This document shows positions 50,366 through 61,447 of a DNA stretch of 64,000 nucleotides, one piece after another. Source of the stretch: Vreelandella halophila. Lineage in GTDB: Bacteria; Pseudomonadota; Gammaproteobacteria; Pseudomonadales; Oleiphilaceae. The stretch is from the NCBI RefSeq assembly GCF_009856365.1, contig NZ_WMEX01000001.1, positions 248,001-312,000 on the forward strand, in the 5' to 3' direction. Under the pieces are notes generated by a model. It did no database searches. It was not told the DNA's origin and saw only the letters and a list, made by a program, of their open reading frames with translations. Numbering within the stretch: position 1 is the stretch's first letter; every line of letters begins with the position of its first letter. The position numbers and the translations under genes were made by a program.

Positions 50366-50851
50366 ATGGCAATGATAAGTCTTCGAATTTTGGGAATCGG
50401 GCTGCTGGTGCCGTTACTGGTGGGATGCCAGTCGGGGCAGGCGGAGATGGCGTCGCTTTCCGGTGTCGACGTGGTTGGGAAGGCGGATCACTGCAACCGT
50501 CAGAGCCCCGGGCTCTCGCTGGCGCGGTCAATGTCGGAATTTCCCGATGTGGATGGTCTGCTGCCGGCTGGTGAGGGGGCGCTCAAGGCCGGACGGGACG
50601 TACTGGTGATCTATCTGGGGCAGCGTCCTACTCCGGGTTACGGCGCCGAGCTGCGTCAGGCGCAAACGGTCGAGAAGGTCCTGACCCTGTCGCTGGAGGC
50701 AACCAGGCCGGATAGTGACGCCATGATGGCCCAGGTCATCACAACACCCTGCGTTGCGCTCGCTATCCCCGATGAGGGCTGGTCAAGCCTGTACGTCGAG
50801 ATGGACTCTGACGGTTTTCCGTTGAGCCTGGAAGCGTCGGCCGGGCGCTGA
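50366..50851 (+). CDS. PrcB_C-like lipoprotein
   Basis: A 161-residue protein with lipobox LVGC (C21). The mature part has the short PrcB_C domain pattern: DVLVIYLGQRPTPGYGAEL (about 75-93) followed by an edge strand and CVALAIPDEGWSSLYVEM. In Treponema PrcB activates the subtilisin-like protease PrtP, and the domain recurs in other bacteria. Its place directly after a subtilase lipoprotein supports a partner or activator role here (inference). Two cysteines, in DHCNRQ and TPCVAL, might form a disulfide. Confidence 0.72.
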   Translation: MAMISLRILGIGLLVPLLVGCQSGQAEMASLSGVDVVGKADHCNRQSPGLSLARSMSEFPDVDGLLPAGEGALKAGRDVLVIYLGQRPTPGYGAELRQAQTVEKVLTLSLEATRPDSDAMMAQVITTPCVALAIPDEGWSSLYVEMDSDGFPLSLEASAGR

Positions 50852-50944
50852 ATCACCTCCCTTTCTCTGGTACTGTTACGAGCATACTGAATCCGGTGGC
50901 CCCAGGGGTCGCCGCCTCACTCCCGTTGATGGACACCCGAGCCC

Positions 50945-52843
<1,899 letters not shown>

Positions 52844-52864
52844 CCCCGGCCCGCTGCCTGCGGG

Positions 52865-54082
52865 TCAGCCGTCGAAGCGGCGGAAGACCAGAGTAGCGTT
52901 GGTGCCGCCGAAGCCAAAGCTGTTGCTCATGACCAGCGGCAGGTCCACATTCTCTTTCAGTTCACGCAGTATGGGGTAGCCCTCGGCGCCTTCATCAAGG
53001 TTCTCGATGTTGGCGGATGGCGTGATGAAGCCTTCGCGCTGCATGATGAGGGTGTAGATGGCCTCGTGCACCCCGGCCGCACCCAGCGAGTGACCGGTCA
53101 GCGGCTTGGTGGAACTGGTCGGGGGCATGGCATCGCCCGTGACCTTGTGAATGGCCTGCAGCTCCACGACGTCGCCCATGGGCGTGCTGGTGCCATGGGT
53201 GTTGATGTAGCTCAGCGGCTCATCGATGCCCTTCAGTGATTGCTGCATGCACCGGACGGCGCCTTCACCCGATGGCGCCACCATATCAGCGCCGTCGGAC
53301 GTTGCCCCGAAGCCGACCAGTTCGCCCAGGATCGGAGCACCGCGTGCCTGGGCATGTTCCAGTGACTCAAGCGCAAGCACACCGCCCCCGCCGGCGATGA
53401 CAAAACCGTCCCGGTCCGCGTCATAGGTGCGGGAAGCCTTCTCGGGTGTGTCGTTGTACTTGGTCGACAGAGCGCCCATGGCGTCGAACAGCAGCGTCAG
53501 GGTCCAGTGCAGGTCTTCGCCGCCGCCGGCGAACATCACGTCCTGGCGTCCCAGTGCGATCAGGTCGGCGGCGTGGCCGATGCAGTGGGCGCTGGTGGCG
53601 CATGCGGAGGTGATGCCGTAGTTGACGCCCCGGATGCCGTAGGCAGTCGCCAGGTTGGCGTTGATCGCCGAGCCCATGGTCCGCGGTACGCGGTAGGGGC
53701 CAACGCGCCGGATACCCTTCTCGCGGTGGGTATCGATCGAGTCCATCAGTTCAACGGTCGAGGCACCGCCGGTGCCCATGATCAGCCCCGTGGTATCCGC
53801 CTTGATCTCTTTGTCCGTGAGGCCGGACTGCTCCACGGCCTCCTGCATCGCCATATAGGCATAGGCGGAGGCGGGGCACATGAACCGGTAGAGCTTGCGG
53901 TCGATGTGCTCTTTAGGGTCGATATGGAGGCCGCCCCAGACATGGCTGCGGAGCCCGTTATCCCGGGCGTCCTCACTGAACTCGATGCCTGAACGGACCT
54001 GGCGCAGGGAGTCGGTGACTTCCCGCTGGTTGTTGCCCAGGCTGGAGATGACCCCCATCCCGGTAATCACGACACGTCTCAT
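52865..54082 (-). CDS. fabB: Beta-ketoacyl-ACP synthase I (FabB)
   Basis: Start at ATG 54082 ([16 protein letters not shown]); the open frame further upstream is only a shadow of fabA. The 405-residue thiolase-fold enzyme has C161 in [11 protein letters not shown] and the two histidines in [11 protein letters not shown] and TGHSLGAAG. FabB elongates unsaturated acyl chains made through FabA and is needed for unsaturated fatty acids. It lies 14 bp downstream of fabA, forming the classical fabAB operon of Pseudomonas-type bacteria. Confidence 0.97.
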   Translation of the reverse strand: MRRVVITGMGVISSLGNNQREVTDSLRQVRSGIEFSEDARDNGLRSHVWGGLHIDPKEHIDRKLYRFMCPASAYAYMAMQEAVEQSGLTDKEIKADTTGLIMGTGGASTVELMDSIDTHREKGIRRVGPYRVPRTMGSAINANLATAYGIRGVNYGITSACATSAHCIGHAADLIALGRQDVMFAGGGEDLHWTLTLLFDAMGALSTKYNDTPEKASRTYDADRDGFVIAGGGGVLALESLEHAQARGAPILGELVGFGATSDGADMVAPSGEGAVRCMQQSLKGIDEPLSYINTHGTSTPMGDVVELQAIHKVTGDAMPPTSSTKPLTGHSLGAAGVHEAIYTLIMQREGFITPSANIENLDEGAEGYPILRELKENVDLPLVMSNSFGFGGTNATLVFRRFDG

Positions 54083-54096
54083 TGCTAGTCTCTGCC

Positions 54097-54606
54097 TCAG
54101 AAGTTTTCCGTGGATGTGAAGAGCCCGACGCGCAGGTCCTTCGCGTGGTAGATGGGGCGCCCATCCACTGAGACGACCCCGTCGGCAATGCCCATGGTAA
54201 CACCACGCCGGACGATGCGTTTGATGTCGAGCTGGTAGCGCACCAGCTTGTTTGAGGGTAGCACCTGACCGGTGAATTTCACCTCTCCGCAGCCCAGAGC
54301 CCGACCCCGGCCCTGGCCACCTGTCCAGGCCAGATAGAAACCGGTCAGTTGCCACAGGGCATCCAGGCCCAGGCAGCCCGGCATGACGGGATCGCCCTTG
54401 AAGTGGCAGTCGAAGAACCAGAGCTCGGGGTCGATATCCAGCTCTGCGATCAACTGGCCCTTACCGTACTCACCGCCTTCATCACTGATGTGGGGAATCC
54501 GGTCCAGCATCAGCATCTGATCAACCGGCAGCCGCATATCGCCTTCGAAGAGTTCCCCTCTTCCGCAGCGTTCCAGATCGGCTTTGTCAAATTGGGCCAC
54601 TGTCAT
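54097..54606 (-). CDS. fabA: 3-hydroxydecanoyl-ACP dehydratase/isomerase (FabA)
   Basis: Start at ATG 54606 ([19 protein letters not shown]), with GGAGATCGCC upstream; in-frame ATGs further up cross the operator. The 169-residue hot-dog enzyme has H68 in [14 protein letters not shown] and D82 in [11 protein letters not shown], the FabA catalytic pair. It dehydrates 3-hydroxydecanoyl-ACP and isomerises the trans-2 to the cis-3 product, starting unsaturated fatty acid synthesis. A 28-bp near-perfect palindrome 95 bp upstream fits FabR/DesT-type control of the fabAB pair. Confidence 0.97.
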   Translation of the reverse strand: MTVAQFDKADLERCGRGELFEGDMRLPVDQMLMLDRIPHISDEGGEYGKGQLIAELDIDPELWFFDCHFKGDPVMPGCLGLDALWQLTGFYLAWTGGQGRGRALGCGEVKFTGQVLPSNKLVRYQLDIKRIVRRGVTMGIADGVVSVDGRPIYHAKDLRVGLFTSTENF

Positions 54607-54700
54607 GGCGATCTCCTGAGAATTACAGTTGTTACGGTAACAGACTCTGGTGCGGATTGCTTGATACTCTGTTCCCACACTTTGACTGCATGTGTGGAGG

Positions 54701-54728
54701 CGTAAAGCTAACACGTGTTCGCTTTACG
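54701..54728. promoter_or_regulatory. 28-bp palindrome upstream of fabAB, likely FabR/DesT-type operator
   Basis: The site is symmetric around 54714/54715: CGTAAAGC at 54701, AACACGTGTT at 54710-54719 and GCTTTACG ending at 54728, with one mismatched pair (54709/54720). TetR regulators of unsaturated fatty acid synthesis (FabR, DesT) bind palindromes of this general type before fabA/fabB. It lies between fabA and the EAL gene. No regulator gene is adjacent. Confidence 0.7.
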
Positions 54729-54767
54729 GGGAATCACTGTTACTGGTTGAGTGGGTGCCAGGAAAAC

Positions 54768-56054
54768 TCAGACTCCAGGCTGCTCACCGGTAAGAATGTC
54801 GCAGCACAGTACCAGGGTGCGGTCCCCGTGGACGAAGGCGCGTGACAGGGTTATGCACATGTGTGCGCCGGTTGCCGAAAGATAGGGCCGGGTGATCTGG
54901 AGCTCGCCGGGATAGCGCAGGGCGCGGCGAAGGTAGTGCTGTCGGTACCAGTCCGCCTGTACGGTATTTTCCAGTGGTCGGAAACGCGGATCCAGACGGT
55001 GGGCGCTTTCCGGTGAAAGCAGGCTGTCGTGGACCTGGACACCGTCATCACCGATAAGGTAGCAGCGCGATACGGTGTGGTGATTGACCAGCGTTTCACA
55101 GGCCTGTTCAAAGCCATGTCCTGCCTGGAGTGCGCTGATCACCCGTTCAAAGCGATGGCTGAAGAAGCTGGTGATCGTCTGTGTCGGGTCGGACTGCTGC
55201 TGTTTCTCCTGCTTGTATTCCTCGAGCAGTGTATCGAAGTCTGTGGCGCCCCGGACGGCGCTGCCCAGCTCGGTTGTTGGCCGGTGGAAATAGAAACCCT
55301 GGACGAAATCCACGCCCGCATCCACGGCGATGAGGGCCTGGTCGCGGGATTCGACACCTTCCATCAGTACCAGGCAGCCGGACTCGTGGAGCAGTGAAAC
55401 AATGCCCTTGAGAATCTGTCGTGTGCGCTTATCTTCAGTCGCCCGGGCGAGCATCTGGCGGTCCAGTTTGACGATATCCGGACGCAGGTTCCAGATGCGC
55501 TCGAAGTTTGAGTGCCCTGCACCGAAATCATCAATGGCCGTAAGGCAGCCCAGGGAACGGTAGTATTCCACCGTGCGGCGCAGCAGGGCCGGGTCGTCGC
55601 TGGGTTTTTCGACAATCTCCACGACCACCCGATGGGCGGGGAAGCCTGAATCCTGCAGGAGTCTGCCGAAGAAGGCATCCGACTGCATGCCGCTGGCCAT
55701 GCACTGGGGGGAGACGTTGAGAAACAGCCAGTTGATCTCGTCTGAGACGTTCTGGAAATTGCGCACATGCAACGCGCGGCACAGGCGGTCCAGGAGCAGG
55801 TTTGAAGGGTGATCCTCGGCGAGATCGAACAGGTGGGGCGGCAGGACCGGCGACGAGTCGTTGTCAAAAGCGCGGATCAGTGCTTCATAGCCGACAGTGC
55901 GCTTGTGGGAGATGCTGAATATAGGCTGGAGTGCGGTACGCAACACCAGACCTTCATAGCGCCCGACCCAGCAATGGTCCTCAGCTGCCGGAGACAGCAG
56001 GGCGCTGACACGCTCAAGATCGCTCACTGAACTGCTCTGGTCGAGTGGTGGCAT
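54768..56054 (-). CDS. EAL-domain cyclic-di-GMP phosphodiesterase
   Basis: A 428-residue soluble protein. The EAL domain (about 35-270) appears active: YEALIRA (E57), LNVSPQ, VVVEIVEKP, AIDDFGAGHSNFERI, VKLDRQML, LMEGVES and GVDFVQGFYF hold the metal and catalytic residues. The C-terminal region (about 300-425) has a cache/PAS-like pattern found after some EAL domains (HTVSRCYLIGDDGVQV; WYRQHYLRRALRYPGELQIT). It should hydrolyse c-di-GMP in response to a signal sensed by that domain. It is upstream of fabA, but the operator and its own stop separate the two units. Confidence 0.88.
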   Translation of the reverse strand: MPPLDQSSSVSDLERVSALLSPAAEDHCWVGRYEGLVLRTALQPIFSISHKRTVGYEALIRAFDNDSSPVLPPHLFDLAEDHPSNLLLDRLCRALHVRNFQNVSDEINWLFLNVSPQCMASGMQSDAFFGRLLQDSGFPAHRVVVEIVEKPSDDPALLRRTVEYYRSLGCLTAIDDFGAGHSNFERIWNLRPDIVKLDRQMLARATEDKRTRQILKGIVSLLHESGCLVLMEGVESRDQALIAVDAGVDFVQGFYFHRPTTELGSAVRGATDFDTLLEEYKQEKQQQSDPTQTITSFFSHRFERVISALQAGHGFEQACETLVNHHTVSRCYLIGDDGVQVHDSLLSPESAHRLDPRFRPLENTVQADWYRQHYLRRALRYPGELQITRPYLSATGAHMCITLSRAFVHGDRTLVLCCDILTGEQPGV

Positions 56055-56140
56055 GGCCCTGACTGCACTATGAACAACGTCCCGTTTTTACGGCCCTCCT
56101 CCTGACAGGCATAGCGGATTGTGCCAATTTCATCAACGTA

Positions 56141-56157
56141 ATGACATCCCCTGTCAT
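56141..56157. repeat. Small hairpin with ATCCCC-type loop
   Basis: ATGACA-TCCCC-TGTCAT is a 6-bp perfect inverted repeat, flanked by AACGT (56136-56140) and ACGTT (56163-56167), in the spacer between the divergent EAL and cytochrome genes. The same GATGACA/TGTCATC stem forms the inner hairpin of family A elements. Confidence 0.45.
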
Positions 56158-56283
56158 CAAACAACGTTAAAAGCACCATGGAGACAGTCAGATTTTCTGA
56201 AGGTCAGTGACAGAACTTTTCGGTTTCACCGCTCGCAGGCAGGGGCTAGGCTGGAAAAACTCCAAAGTTGAGGAGGGGGAGCA

Positions 56284-56862
56284 ATGCAGTGGCGTAACAC
56301 ATGGAGCCGATGGGGGATTGTCAGCGTTGGCCTGCACTGGCTGATGGCGGCTGCCGTCATCGGGCTTTTCGGGGTCGGCCTTTACATGGTCGATCTCGGA
56401 TACATGGATCCGTTGCGCAACGTGCTGCCGGACTGGCACCGCAGCGTTGGCCTGCTGCTGGGAGCGGCTCTGGTGCTGCGGCTGCTGTGGCGGTTCGTTT
56501 CGCCCCCTCCCGCACCGGTGCCTGAACACACCAGGGTGGAGCATCTCAGCGCCCATGCCGTGCACTGGCTGCTTTATGGGCTGATGCTGGCCATGGTGAT
56601 CAGCGGCTATCTGATCTCCACCGCTGATGGGCGCGAAGTGGCCGTCTTCGACTGGTTCAGCGTGCCTGCTGTCACAGGCGATGTGCAGGGCATGGAGGAT
56701 CTGGCCGGTGACTGGCACCGCTGGCTGGGCTGGACCCTGATCATACTCGCGGGCCTTCACGGACTGGCCGCTCTCAAACACCACTTCTGGGATCGTGACG
56801 ACACGCTGCGACGGATGCTGTGCATGAAGCTGCGTCAGTCACGCTCCCCGGACAGGCAGTAG
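56284..56862 (+). CDS. Cytochrome b561
   Basis: A 192-residue membrane protein with four helices and the b561 layout: WGIVSVGLHWLMAAAVIGLF (first heme histidine), DWHRSVGLLLGAALVLRLLW, EHLSAHAVHWLLYGLMLAMV and DWHRWLGWTLIILAGLHGLA. The histidines bind two hemes, and the protein passes electrons from ubiquinol, acting as an oxidase of membrane quinol. It precedes a YceI-family gene by 23 bp, the frequent b561-YceI pair. GAGGAGGGGG lies upstream of the ATG. Confidence 0.93.
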   Translation: MQWRNTWSRWGIVSVGLHWLMAAAVIGLFGVGLYMVDLGYMDPLRNVLPDWHRSVGLLLGAALVLRLLWRFVSPPPAPVPEHTRVEHLSAHAVHWLLYGLMLAMVISGYLISTADGREVAVFDWFSVPAVTGDVQGMEDLAGDWHRWLGWTLIILAGLHGLAALKHHFWDRDDTLRRMLCMKLRQSRSPDRQ

Positions 56863-56885
56863 ACAACACACAGAAGGAGAACACC

Positions 56886-57491
56886 ATGAATCACCGTACA
56901 AATCTGACCCGCAGTTTCATTGCATCAGCTGTAACTATGGCCGTTTTGGGTACCGGCCAGGCACTGGCGGCGGACCCCAGTGGCACCTATGCCTTTGACC
57001 GGGAGGGCCAGCACCAGTTCATCCAGTTCCGCATCAGCCATCTTGGTTTCAGTACCCTCTACGGGCGTTTCAATGATTTTGATGGCAGCTTCGAGTACGA
57101 CGCGGATAATCCGGAAGAATCCTCGGTTCAGGTGACCGTCGACACCAGCAGTGTGGATTCCAACCATTCGGAGCGGGATAAGCACCTGCGGGAAGAGGAC
57201 TTCCTGTACGTGAGCGAGTACCCGGAGGCTACGTTCAAGAGCACGTCCGTCGAGATGGAAGATGAGGATACCGCCACCGTAACCGGTGATCTGACCCTGC
57301 GTGGTGTTACCCGAGAGATCGACCTGGAGATGGAGCTGATCAATCACGGAGAGGATCCGTGGGGCAATTACCGGATGGGGTTCGAGGGTACAACGACCCT
57401 GACACTGGAGAACTACGGGATCGACTATGATCTGGGGCCGCAGGCGGAAGAAGTGACCCTGATGCTTTCCGTGGAAGGCATACGTCAGTGA
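56886..57491 (+). CDS. YceI-family periplasmic protein
   Basis: Start at ATG 56886 (MNHRTNLTRSFIAS), with GAAGGAGAACACC upstream. The 201-residue protein has a signal peptide (1-25, ALAADP), then the YceI lipocalin-like fold: FDREGQHQFIQFRISHLGFS, TLYGRFNDFDGSFEYD, EEDFLYVSEYPEATFKSTSV, VTGDLTLRGVTREIDLEM and GFEGTTTLTLENYGIDYDLG. YceI proteins bind isoprenoid lipids such as polyprenyl quinones. The upstream b561 gene suggests a quinone-related role. Its last codons overlap the convergent small membrane gene. Confidence 0.93.
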   Translation: MNHRTNLTRSFIASAVTMAVLGTGQALAADPSGTYAFDREGQHQFIQFRISHLGFSTLYGRFNDFDGSFEYDADNPEESSVQVTVDTSSVDSNHSERDKHLREEDFLYVSEYPEATFKSTSVEMEDEDTATVTGDLTLRGVTREIDLEMELINHGEDPWGNYRMGFEGTTTLTLENYGIDYDLGPQAEEVTLMLSVEGIRQ

Positions 57492-57733
57492 CGGCGGCGT
57501 AGCCGGTCATCAGTGGCGCCTTCATTGTTTGGGCGTCGCTGGTGTCGGGTCCAGAACAGGTTCAGGAACACCAGCACACTCACCCCGAGGCTGGTGAGTC
57601 CGTACAGGCGCAGATCCACCAGAGCGCCAGCCCACATGTATTCCACTACAATGATCAGCACGAAGGTGACAAAGCCCACCATGAGTCCCTGGGCCGCAGC
57701 CCGGCGCGCAGCGCGTATTCGACTCGATGCCAT
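57485..57733 (-). CDS. Small two-helix membrane protein
   Basis: An 82-residue protein from ATG 57733 (MASSRIRAARRAAAQG), or 88 residues from a GTG at 57751; neither has a clear ribosome site. Two membrane helices are visible (about 16-35, MVGFVTFVLIIVVEYMW, and 42-60, LYGLTSLGVSVLVFLNLFW), with basic termini. I do not recognise the family. It converges with YceI, overlapping it by 7 bp, and faces away from parC. Confidence 0.65.
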   Translation of the reverse strand: MASSRIRAARRAAAQGLMVGFVTFVLIIVVEYMWAGALVDLRLYGLTSLGVSVLVFLNLFWTRHQRRPNNEGATDDRLRRRH

Positions 57734-57896
57734 AAGGGGTATCGGTTCCACCGTGATAACAGGATCGTCGCTGAAGGTGGATTCACGGTAGCCCCCGGCG
57801 CTCCCGGCCCACTATTCGGGAAATCCACTACCGTTGGTTTGGAGTCCAGCGCAAGCCTCCCTATAATGGCGCTTTGCCCGAAAGGGGCACCCACCC

Positions 57897-60200
57897 ATGA
57901 CGGAGCACAGAGGGCCTATGCCGGAATTCGAGACCACCGACGAGGGCTATGAGCGCGTCGCGCTGCGTGATTATACGGAGAAGGCGTACCTGGACTATTC
58001 CATGTACGTCATTCTCGACCGCGCGCTGCCGCACATCGGGGACGGCCTGAAGCCCGTCCAGCGTCGGATCGTCTACGCCATGTCCGAGCTGGGTCTCTCT
58101 GCGACCGCCAAGTACAAGAAGTCCGCGCGCACCGTGGGCGATGTGCTGGGCAAGTTCCATCCCCATGGCGACTCCGCCTGTTACGAGGCCATGGTGCTGA
58201 TGGCCCAGCCCTTTTCGTATCGCTACCCGCTGGTGGACGGCCAGGGCAACTGGGGCAGCCAGGACGACCCCAAGTCGTTCGCGGCCATGCGCTACACCGA
58301 GGCACGGCTGGCGAAGTTCTCCGAGGTGCTGCTCAGCGAGCTGGGGCAGGGCACGGTGGACTGGCAGCCGAACTTCGACGGGACCCTGAATGAGCCCGCG
58401 ACCCTGCCGGCCCGGGTGCCGCACGTGCTGCTCAACGGCACCACCGGCATCGCCGTGGGCATGGCCACGGACATCCCGCCGCACAACCTGCGGGAAGTGA
58501 CCTCTGCCTGCATCCGGCTCCTGGACGACCCCGGGGCGGACGTGGATGCCCTCTGTGACCATATCCAGGGCCCGGATTTTCCGGCGGGTGCTGCCATCGT
58601 CTCCTCACGGGAGGATCTGCGCCAGCTCTACCGTACCGGCCGCGGAACCCTGCGCATGCGGGCCCGCTGGCAGCTGGAGGGGGGCGACATCGTGATCACG
58701 GCCATGCCGCACCAGGTCTCCGGCAACCGGATCATGGAGCAGATCGCGCAGCAGATGCAGCAGCGCAAGCTGCCCATGGTGACCGACCTGCGCGACGAGT
58801 CCGACCACGAGAATCCGGTGCGGCTGGTGATCTCGCCGCGTTCCAACCGTGTGGACACCGATGGGCTCATGGAGCACCTGTTCGCCAGCACGGATCTGGA
58901 AAAGAACTACCGGATGAACCTCAACGTCATCGGTCTGGACGGCCGTCCGATGGTCCGCGACCTCCGTGGGCTGCTCTCCGAGTGGCTGGAATACCGCCAT
59001 GAGACAGTACGCCGCCGGCTCGAGCACCGCCTGGGCAAGGTGACGGCCCGGCTGCATATCCTCGAGGGGCTGCTGGTGGCCTACCTCAATATTGATGAGG
59101 TGATCCAGATCATCCGCGATGAGGACAAGCCCAAGCCGGTACTGATGGACCGCTTCGGGCTCTCGGACGAGCAGGCCGAGGCCATTCTGGAACTCAAGCT
59201 GCGCAATCTCGCCAAGCTCGAGGAGATGAAGATCCGGGGCGAACAGGACGAGCTGCAGCAGGAGCGCGACAGTCTCCAGGCCACCCTGGGCTCCGAGGAC
59301 CGCATGCGCGAGCTGATCAAATCCGAACTCGAGGCCGACGCCGAAACCTTCGGCGACGACCGCCGCAGCCCCATCGAGGCCAAGGGCGAGGCCAAGGCCT
59401 TCAGCGAGACGGACCTGGTCTCCGGGGATCCGGTTACCGTGGTGCTTTCCGAGAAAGGCTGGATACGGGCGGCCAAGGGGTATGATGTCGACCCCAGCGG
59501 GTTCAGCTACAAGGCTGGGGACCGCTTCGCCCTGGCGGCACGCGGGCGCAACAACCAGCAGGCGCTGGTGCTTGACACCACGGGGCGCAGCTATGCCCTC
59601 AATACCCATACGCTGCCCTCGGCGCGGGGCCAGGGCGAGCCGCTGACCACCCGCATCAATCCGCCCACCGGCGCCGGTTTTGCCGGCCTCATGATGGCTA
59701 GTGAGGGGCGGGTTCTGCTCAGTACCACCGCCGGTTACGGGTTTGTGACGCCGCTGTCGTCACTGGTCAGCCGCAACCGTAACGGCAAGGCCGTTCTCAA
59801 CGTGCCCCAGGGCGCCGGGATACTGCCCCCTCAGCGGGTGCGCGAGGGCGACAGCGTCTGGCTGGCGGCGGTGTCCAGCGAGGGCCGCCTGCTGGTTTTC
59901 CCGCTCAGTGAGCTGCCGGAACTGGCCAAGGGCAAGGGCAACAAGATGCTCGGAATTCCGCCAGCGCGCGTGAAAAGCGGTGAGGAATCCATGGTGGCGG
60001 TCACCACCTTCTCGGAGCGGGACCAGCTGGTGCTGCACGCCGGCAAGCGCCACCTGACGCTGCGCTTCAGTGATCTCGAGCACTACCGGGGCGAGCGGGG
60101 CCGGCGTGGCCACAAGCTGCCGCGCGGGCTCCAGCGGGTTGACCGTATGGAAGTGATTGAACACGACAACGCCGGGGAGGCGTCTTCAGCGGATGAGTGA
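57897..60200 (+). CDS. parC: DNA topoisomerase IV subunit A (ParC)
   Basis: A 767-residue protein with the type IIA breakage-reunion domain ([20 protein letters not shown]; catalytic Y133 in [10 protein letters not shown]) and a C-terminal DNA-wrapping domain of ParC length. The quinolone region reads [12 protein letters not shown] with S93 and E97 as in susceptible wild-type ParC. It pairs with ParE. The start [11 protein letters not shown] could alternatively be the second ATG at 57918. Its stop overlaps the serB start by 8 bp, so the two are coupled. Confidence 0.97.
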   Translation: MTEHRGPMPEFETTDEGYERVALRDYTEKAYLDYSMYVILDRALPHIGDGLKPVQRRIVYAMSELGLSATAKYKKSARTVGDVLGKFHPHGDSACYEAMVLMAQPFSYRYPLVDGQGNWGSQDDPKSFAAMRYTEARLAKFSEVLLSELGQGTVDWQPNFDGTLNEPATLPARVPHVLLNGTTGIAVGMATDIPPHNLREVTSACIRLLDDPGADVDALCDHIQGPDFPAGAAIVSSREDLRQLYRTGRGTLRMRARWQLEGGDIVITAMPHQVSGNRIMEQIAQQMQQRKLPMVTDLRDESDHENPVRLVISPRSNRVDTDGLMEHLFASTDLEKNYRMNLNVIGLDGRPMVRDLRGLLSEWLEYRHETVRRRLEHRLGKVTARLHILEGLLVAYLNIDEVIQIIRDEDKPKPVLMDRFGLSDEQAEAILELKLRNLAKLEEMKIRGEQDELQQERDSLQATLGSEDRMRELIKSELEADAETFGDDRRSPIEAKGEAKAFSETDLVSGDPVTVVLSEKGWIRAAKGYDVDPSGFSYKAGDRFALAARGRNNQQALVLDTTGRSYALNTHTLPSARGQGEPLTTRINPPTGAGFAGLMMASEGRVLLSTTAGYGFVTPLSSLVSRNRNGKAVLNVPQGAGILPPQRVREGDSVWLAAVSSEGRLLVFPLSELPELAKGKGNKMLGIPPARVKSGEESMVAVTTFSERDQLVLHAGKRHLTLRFSDLEHYRGERGRRGHKLPRGLQRVDRMEVIEHDNAGEASSADE

Positions 60201-61428
60201 ACTGGTACTGATCAATGTCTCCGGGCGCGACAAGCCCGGCCTTACCTCCGAGATCACCGGTATTATGGCGCGCTTTGATGTGCGCATCCTGGACATCGGC
60301 CAGGCGGTGATCCACGACCACCTGACCTGGGGCATCCTTGCGGAGATTCCCGAGGAGAACAACGCCCCCCAGGTGTTCAAGGAGCTGCTGTTCCGTATCC
60401 ATGAGCTGGACCTGCAGGTGCGCTTCGAGCCCATCACCGAGGAGGCCTACGGCGAATGGGTTCAGGGCAAGGGCCGCGGCCGCTATGTGGTCACCCTGAT
60501 GGCGCGGGACATCACCGCGGACCAGATTGCGCGGGTCTCCAGTATTACCGCACAGCACGGGCTCAATATCGACAACATCGCCCGCCTTTCCGGGCGCACC
60601 AGCCTGGAGCGCAGTGACCGTATCGCCTGTGTGGAATTCTCCGTGCGCGGCACGCCCCAGGACCTGGAGGCGCTGCGCTCGGATTTCCTGCATATTGCCA
60701 CGGATCTCAACGTGGACATCGCCTTCCAGGAGGACTCCATCTACCGCCGCAACCGCCGGCTTGTGGTGTTTGACATGGATTCGACCCTGATCGAGGCAGA
60801 GGTGATCGACGAGCTGGCCGCCGAGGCGGGCGTGGGCCACAAGGTGGCCGAAATCACCGAAAGGGCCATGAAGGGGGAGCTGGACTTCAGCCAGAGCTTC
60901 CGGGAGCGGGTGGCGCTTCTGGAGGGTATGGAGGAATCCGTGCTTGAGCGTGTGGCGGAGCGGCTGAAGCTGACCGAGGGCGCCGAGCGGCTGATCACCA
61001 CTCTGCGTAACCTGGGCTACCGTACCGCGATCCTCTCCGGCGGCTTCACCTACTTCGCGCGGCATCTGCAGCAGCGGCTCAACATCGACTATGTCTACGC
61101 CAATGATCTGGAGATCGAGAATGGTCGTGTAACCGGCGAGGTGGCCGGCCGGATTGTGGACGGTCAGCGCAAGGCCGAACTTCTGGAGCAGATCGCGGAT
61201 GAGGAACGCATCCGCCTGGAGCAGGTGATTGCCGTGGGCGATGGCGCCAACGACCTGCCCATGCTCAGCAAGGCCGGACTGGGCGTAGCCTTCCGGGCCA
61301 AGCCGCTGGTTAAAGAGTCCGCCCGCCATTCCATTTCCACCCTGGGGCTGGACGCGATTCTGTACCTGCTGGGGTACCGGGAATCGGACAGGGCGCCGGA
61401 CCTGGTGGCCATGAACCGGGATCAGTAG
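60193..61428 (+). CDS. serB: Phosphoserine phosphatase SerB (with tandem ACT domains)
   Basis: Start at ATG 60193 ([17 protein letters not shown]). The 411-residue protein has two ACT domains (about 1-85 and 98-180) and a HAD phosphatase domain with D194 and D196 in [18 protein letters not shown], a serine at [11 protein letters not shown], and [19 protein letters not shown]. It removes phosphate in the last step of serine synthesis; serA is in the same window. The long ACT-bearing form is typical of Pseudomonas and relatives. The neighbourhood parC-serB-fimX matches P. aeruginosa. Confidence 0.96.
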   Translation: MSELVLINVSGRDKPGLTSEITGIMARFDVRILDIGQAVIHDHLTWGILAEIPEENNAPQVFKELLFRIHELDLQVRFEPITEEAYGEWVQGKGRGRYVVTLMARDITADQIARVSSITAQHGLNIDNIARLSGRTSLERSDRIACVEFSVRGTPQDLEALRSDFLHIATDLNVDIAFQEDSIYRRNRRLVVFDMDSTLIEAEVIDELAAEAGVGHKVAEITERAMKGELDFSQSFRERVALLEGMEESVLERVAERLKLTEGAERLITTLRNLGYRTAILSGGFTYFARHLQQRLNIDYVYANDLEIENGRVTGEVAGRIVDGQRKAELLEQIADEERIRLEQVIAVGDGANDLPMLSKAGLGVAFRAKPLVKESARHSISTLGLDAILYLLGYRESDRAPDLVAMNRDQ

Positions 61429-61447
61429 AAGCGCCTTTCGCGCTTCT
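61427..61447. terminator. Hairpin between convergent serB and the FimX-like gene
   Basis: AGAAGCGC (61427-61434) and GCGCTTCT (61440-61447) form an 8-bp perfect stem with loop CTTTC, overlapping the serB stop and the end of the opposing gene. It lacks a T-run, so it is a weak or bidirectional terminator at best. Confidence 0.4.
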
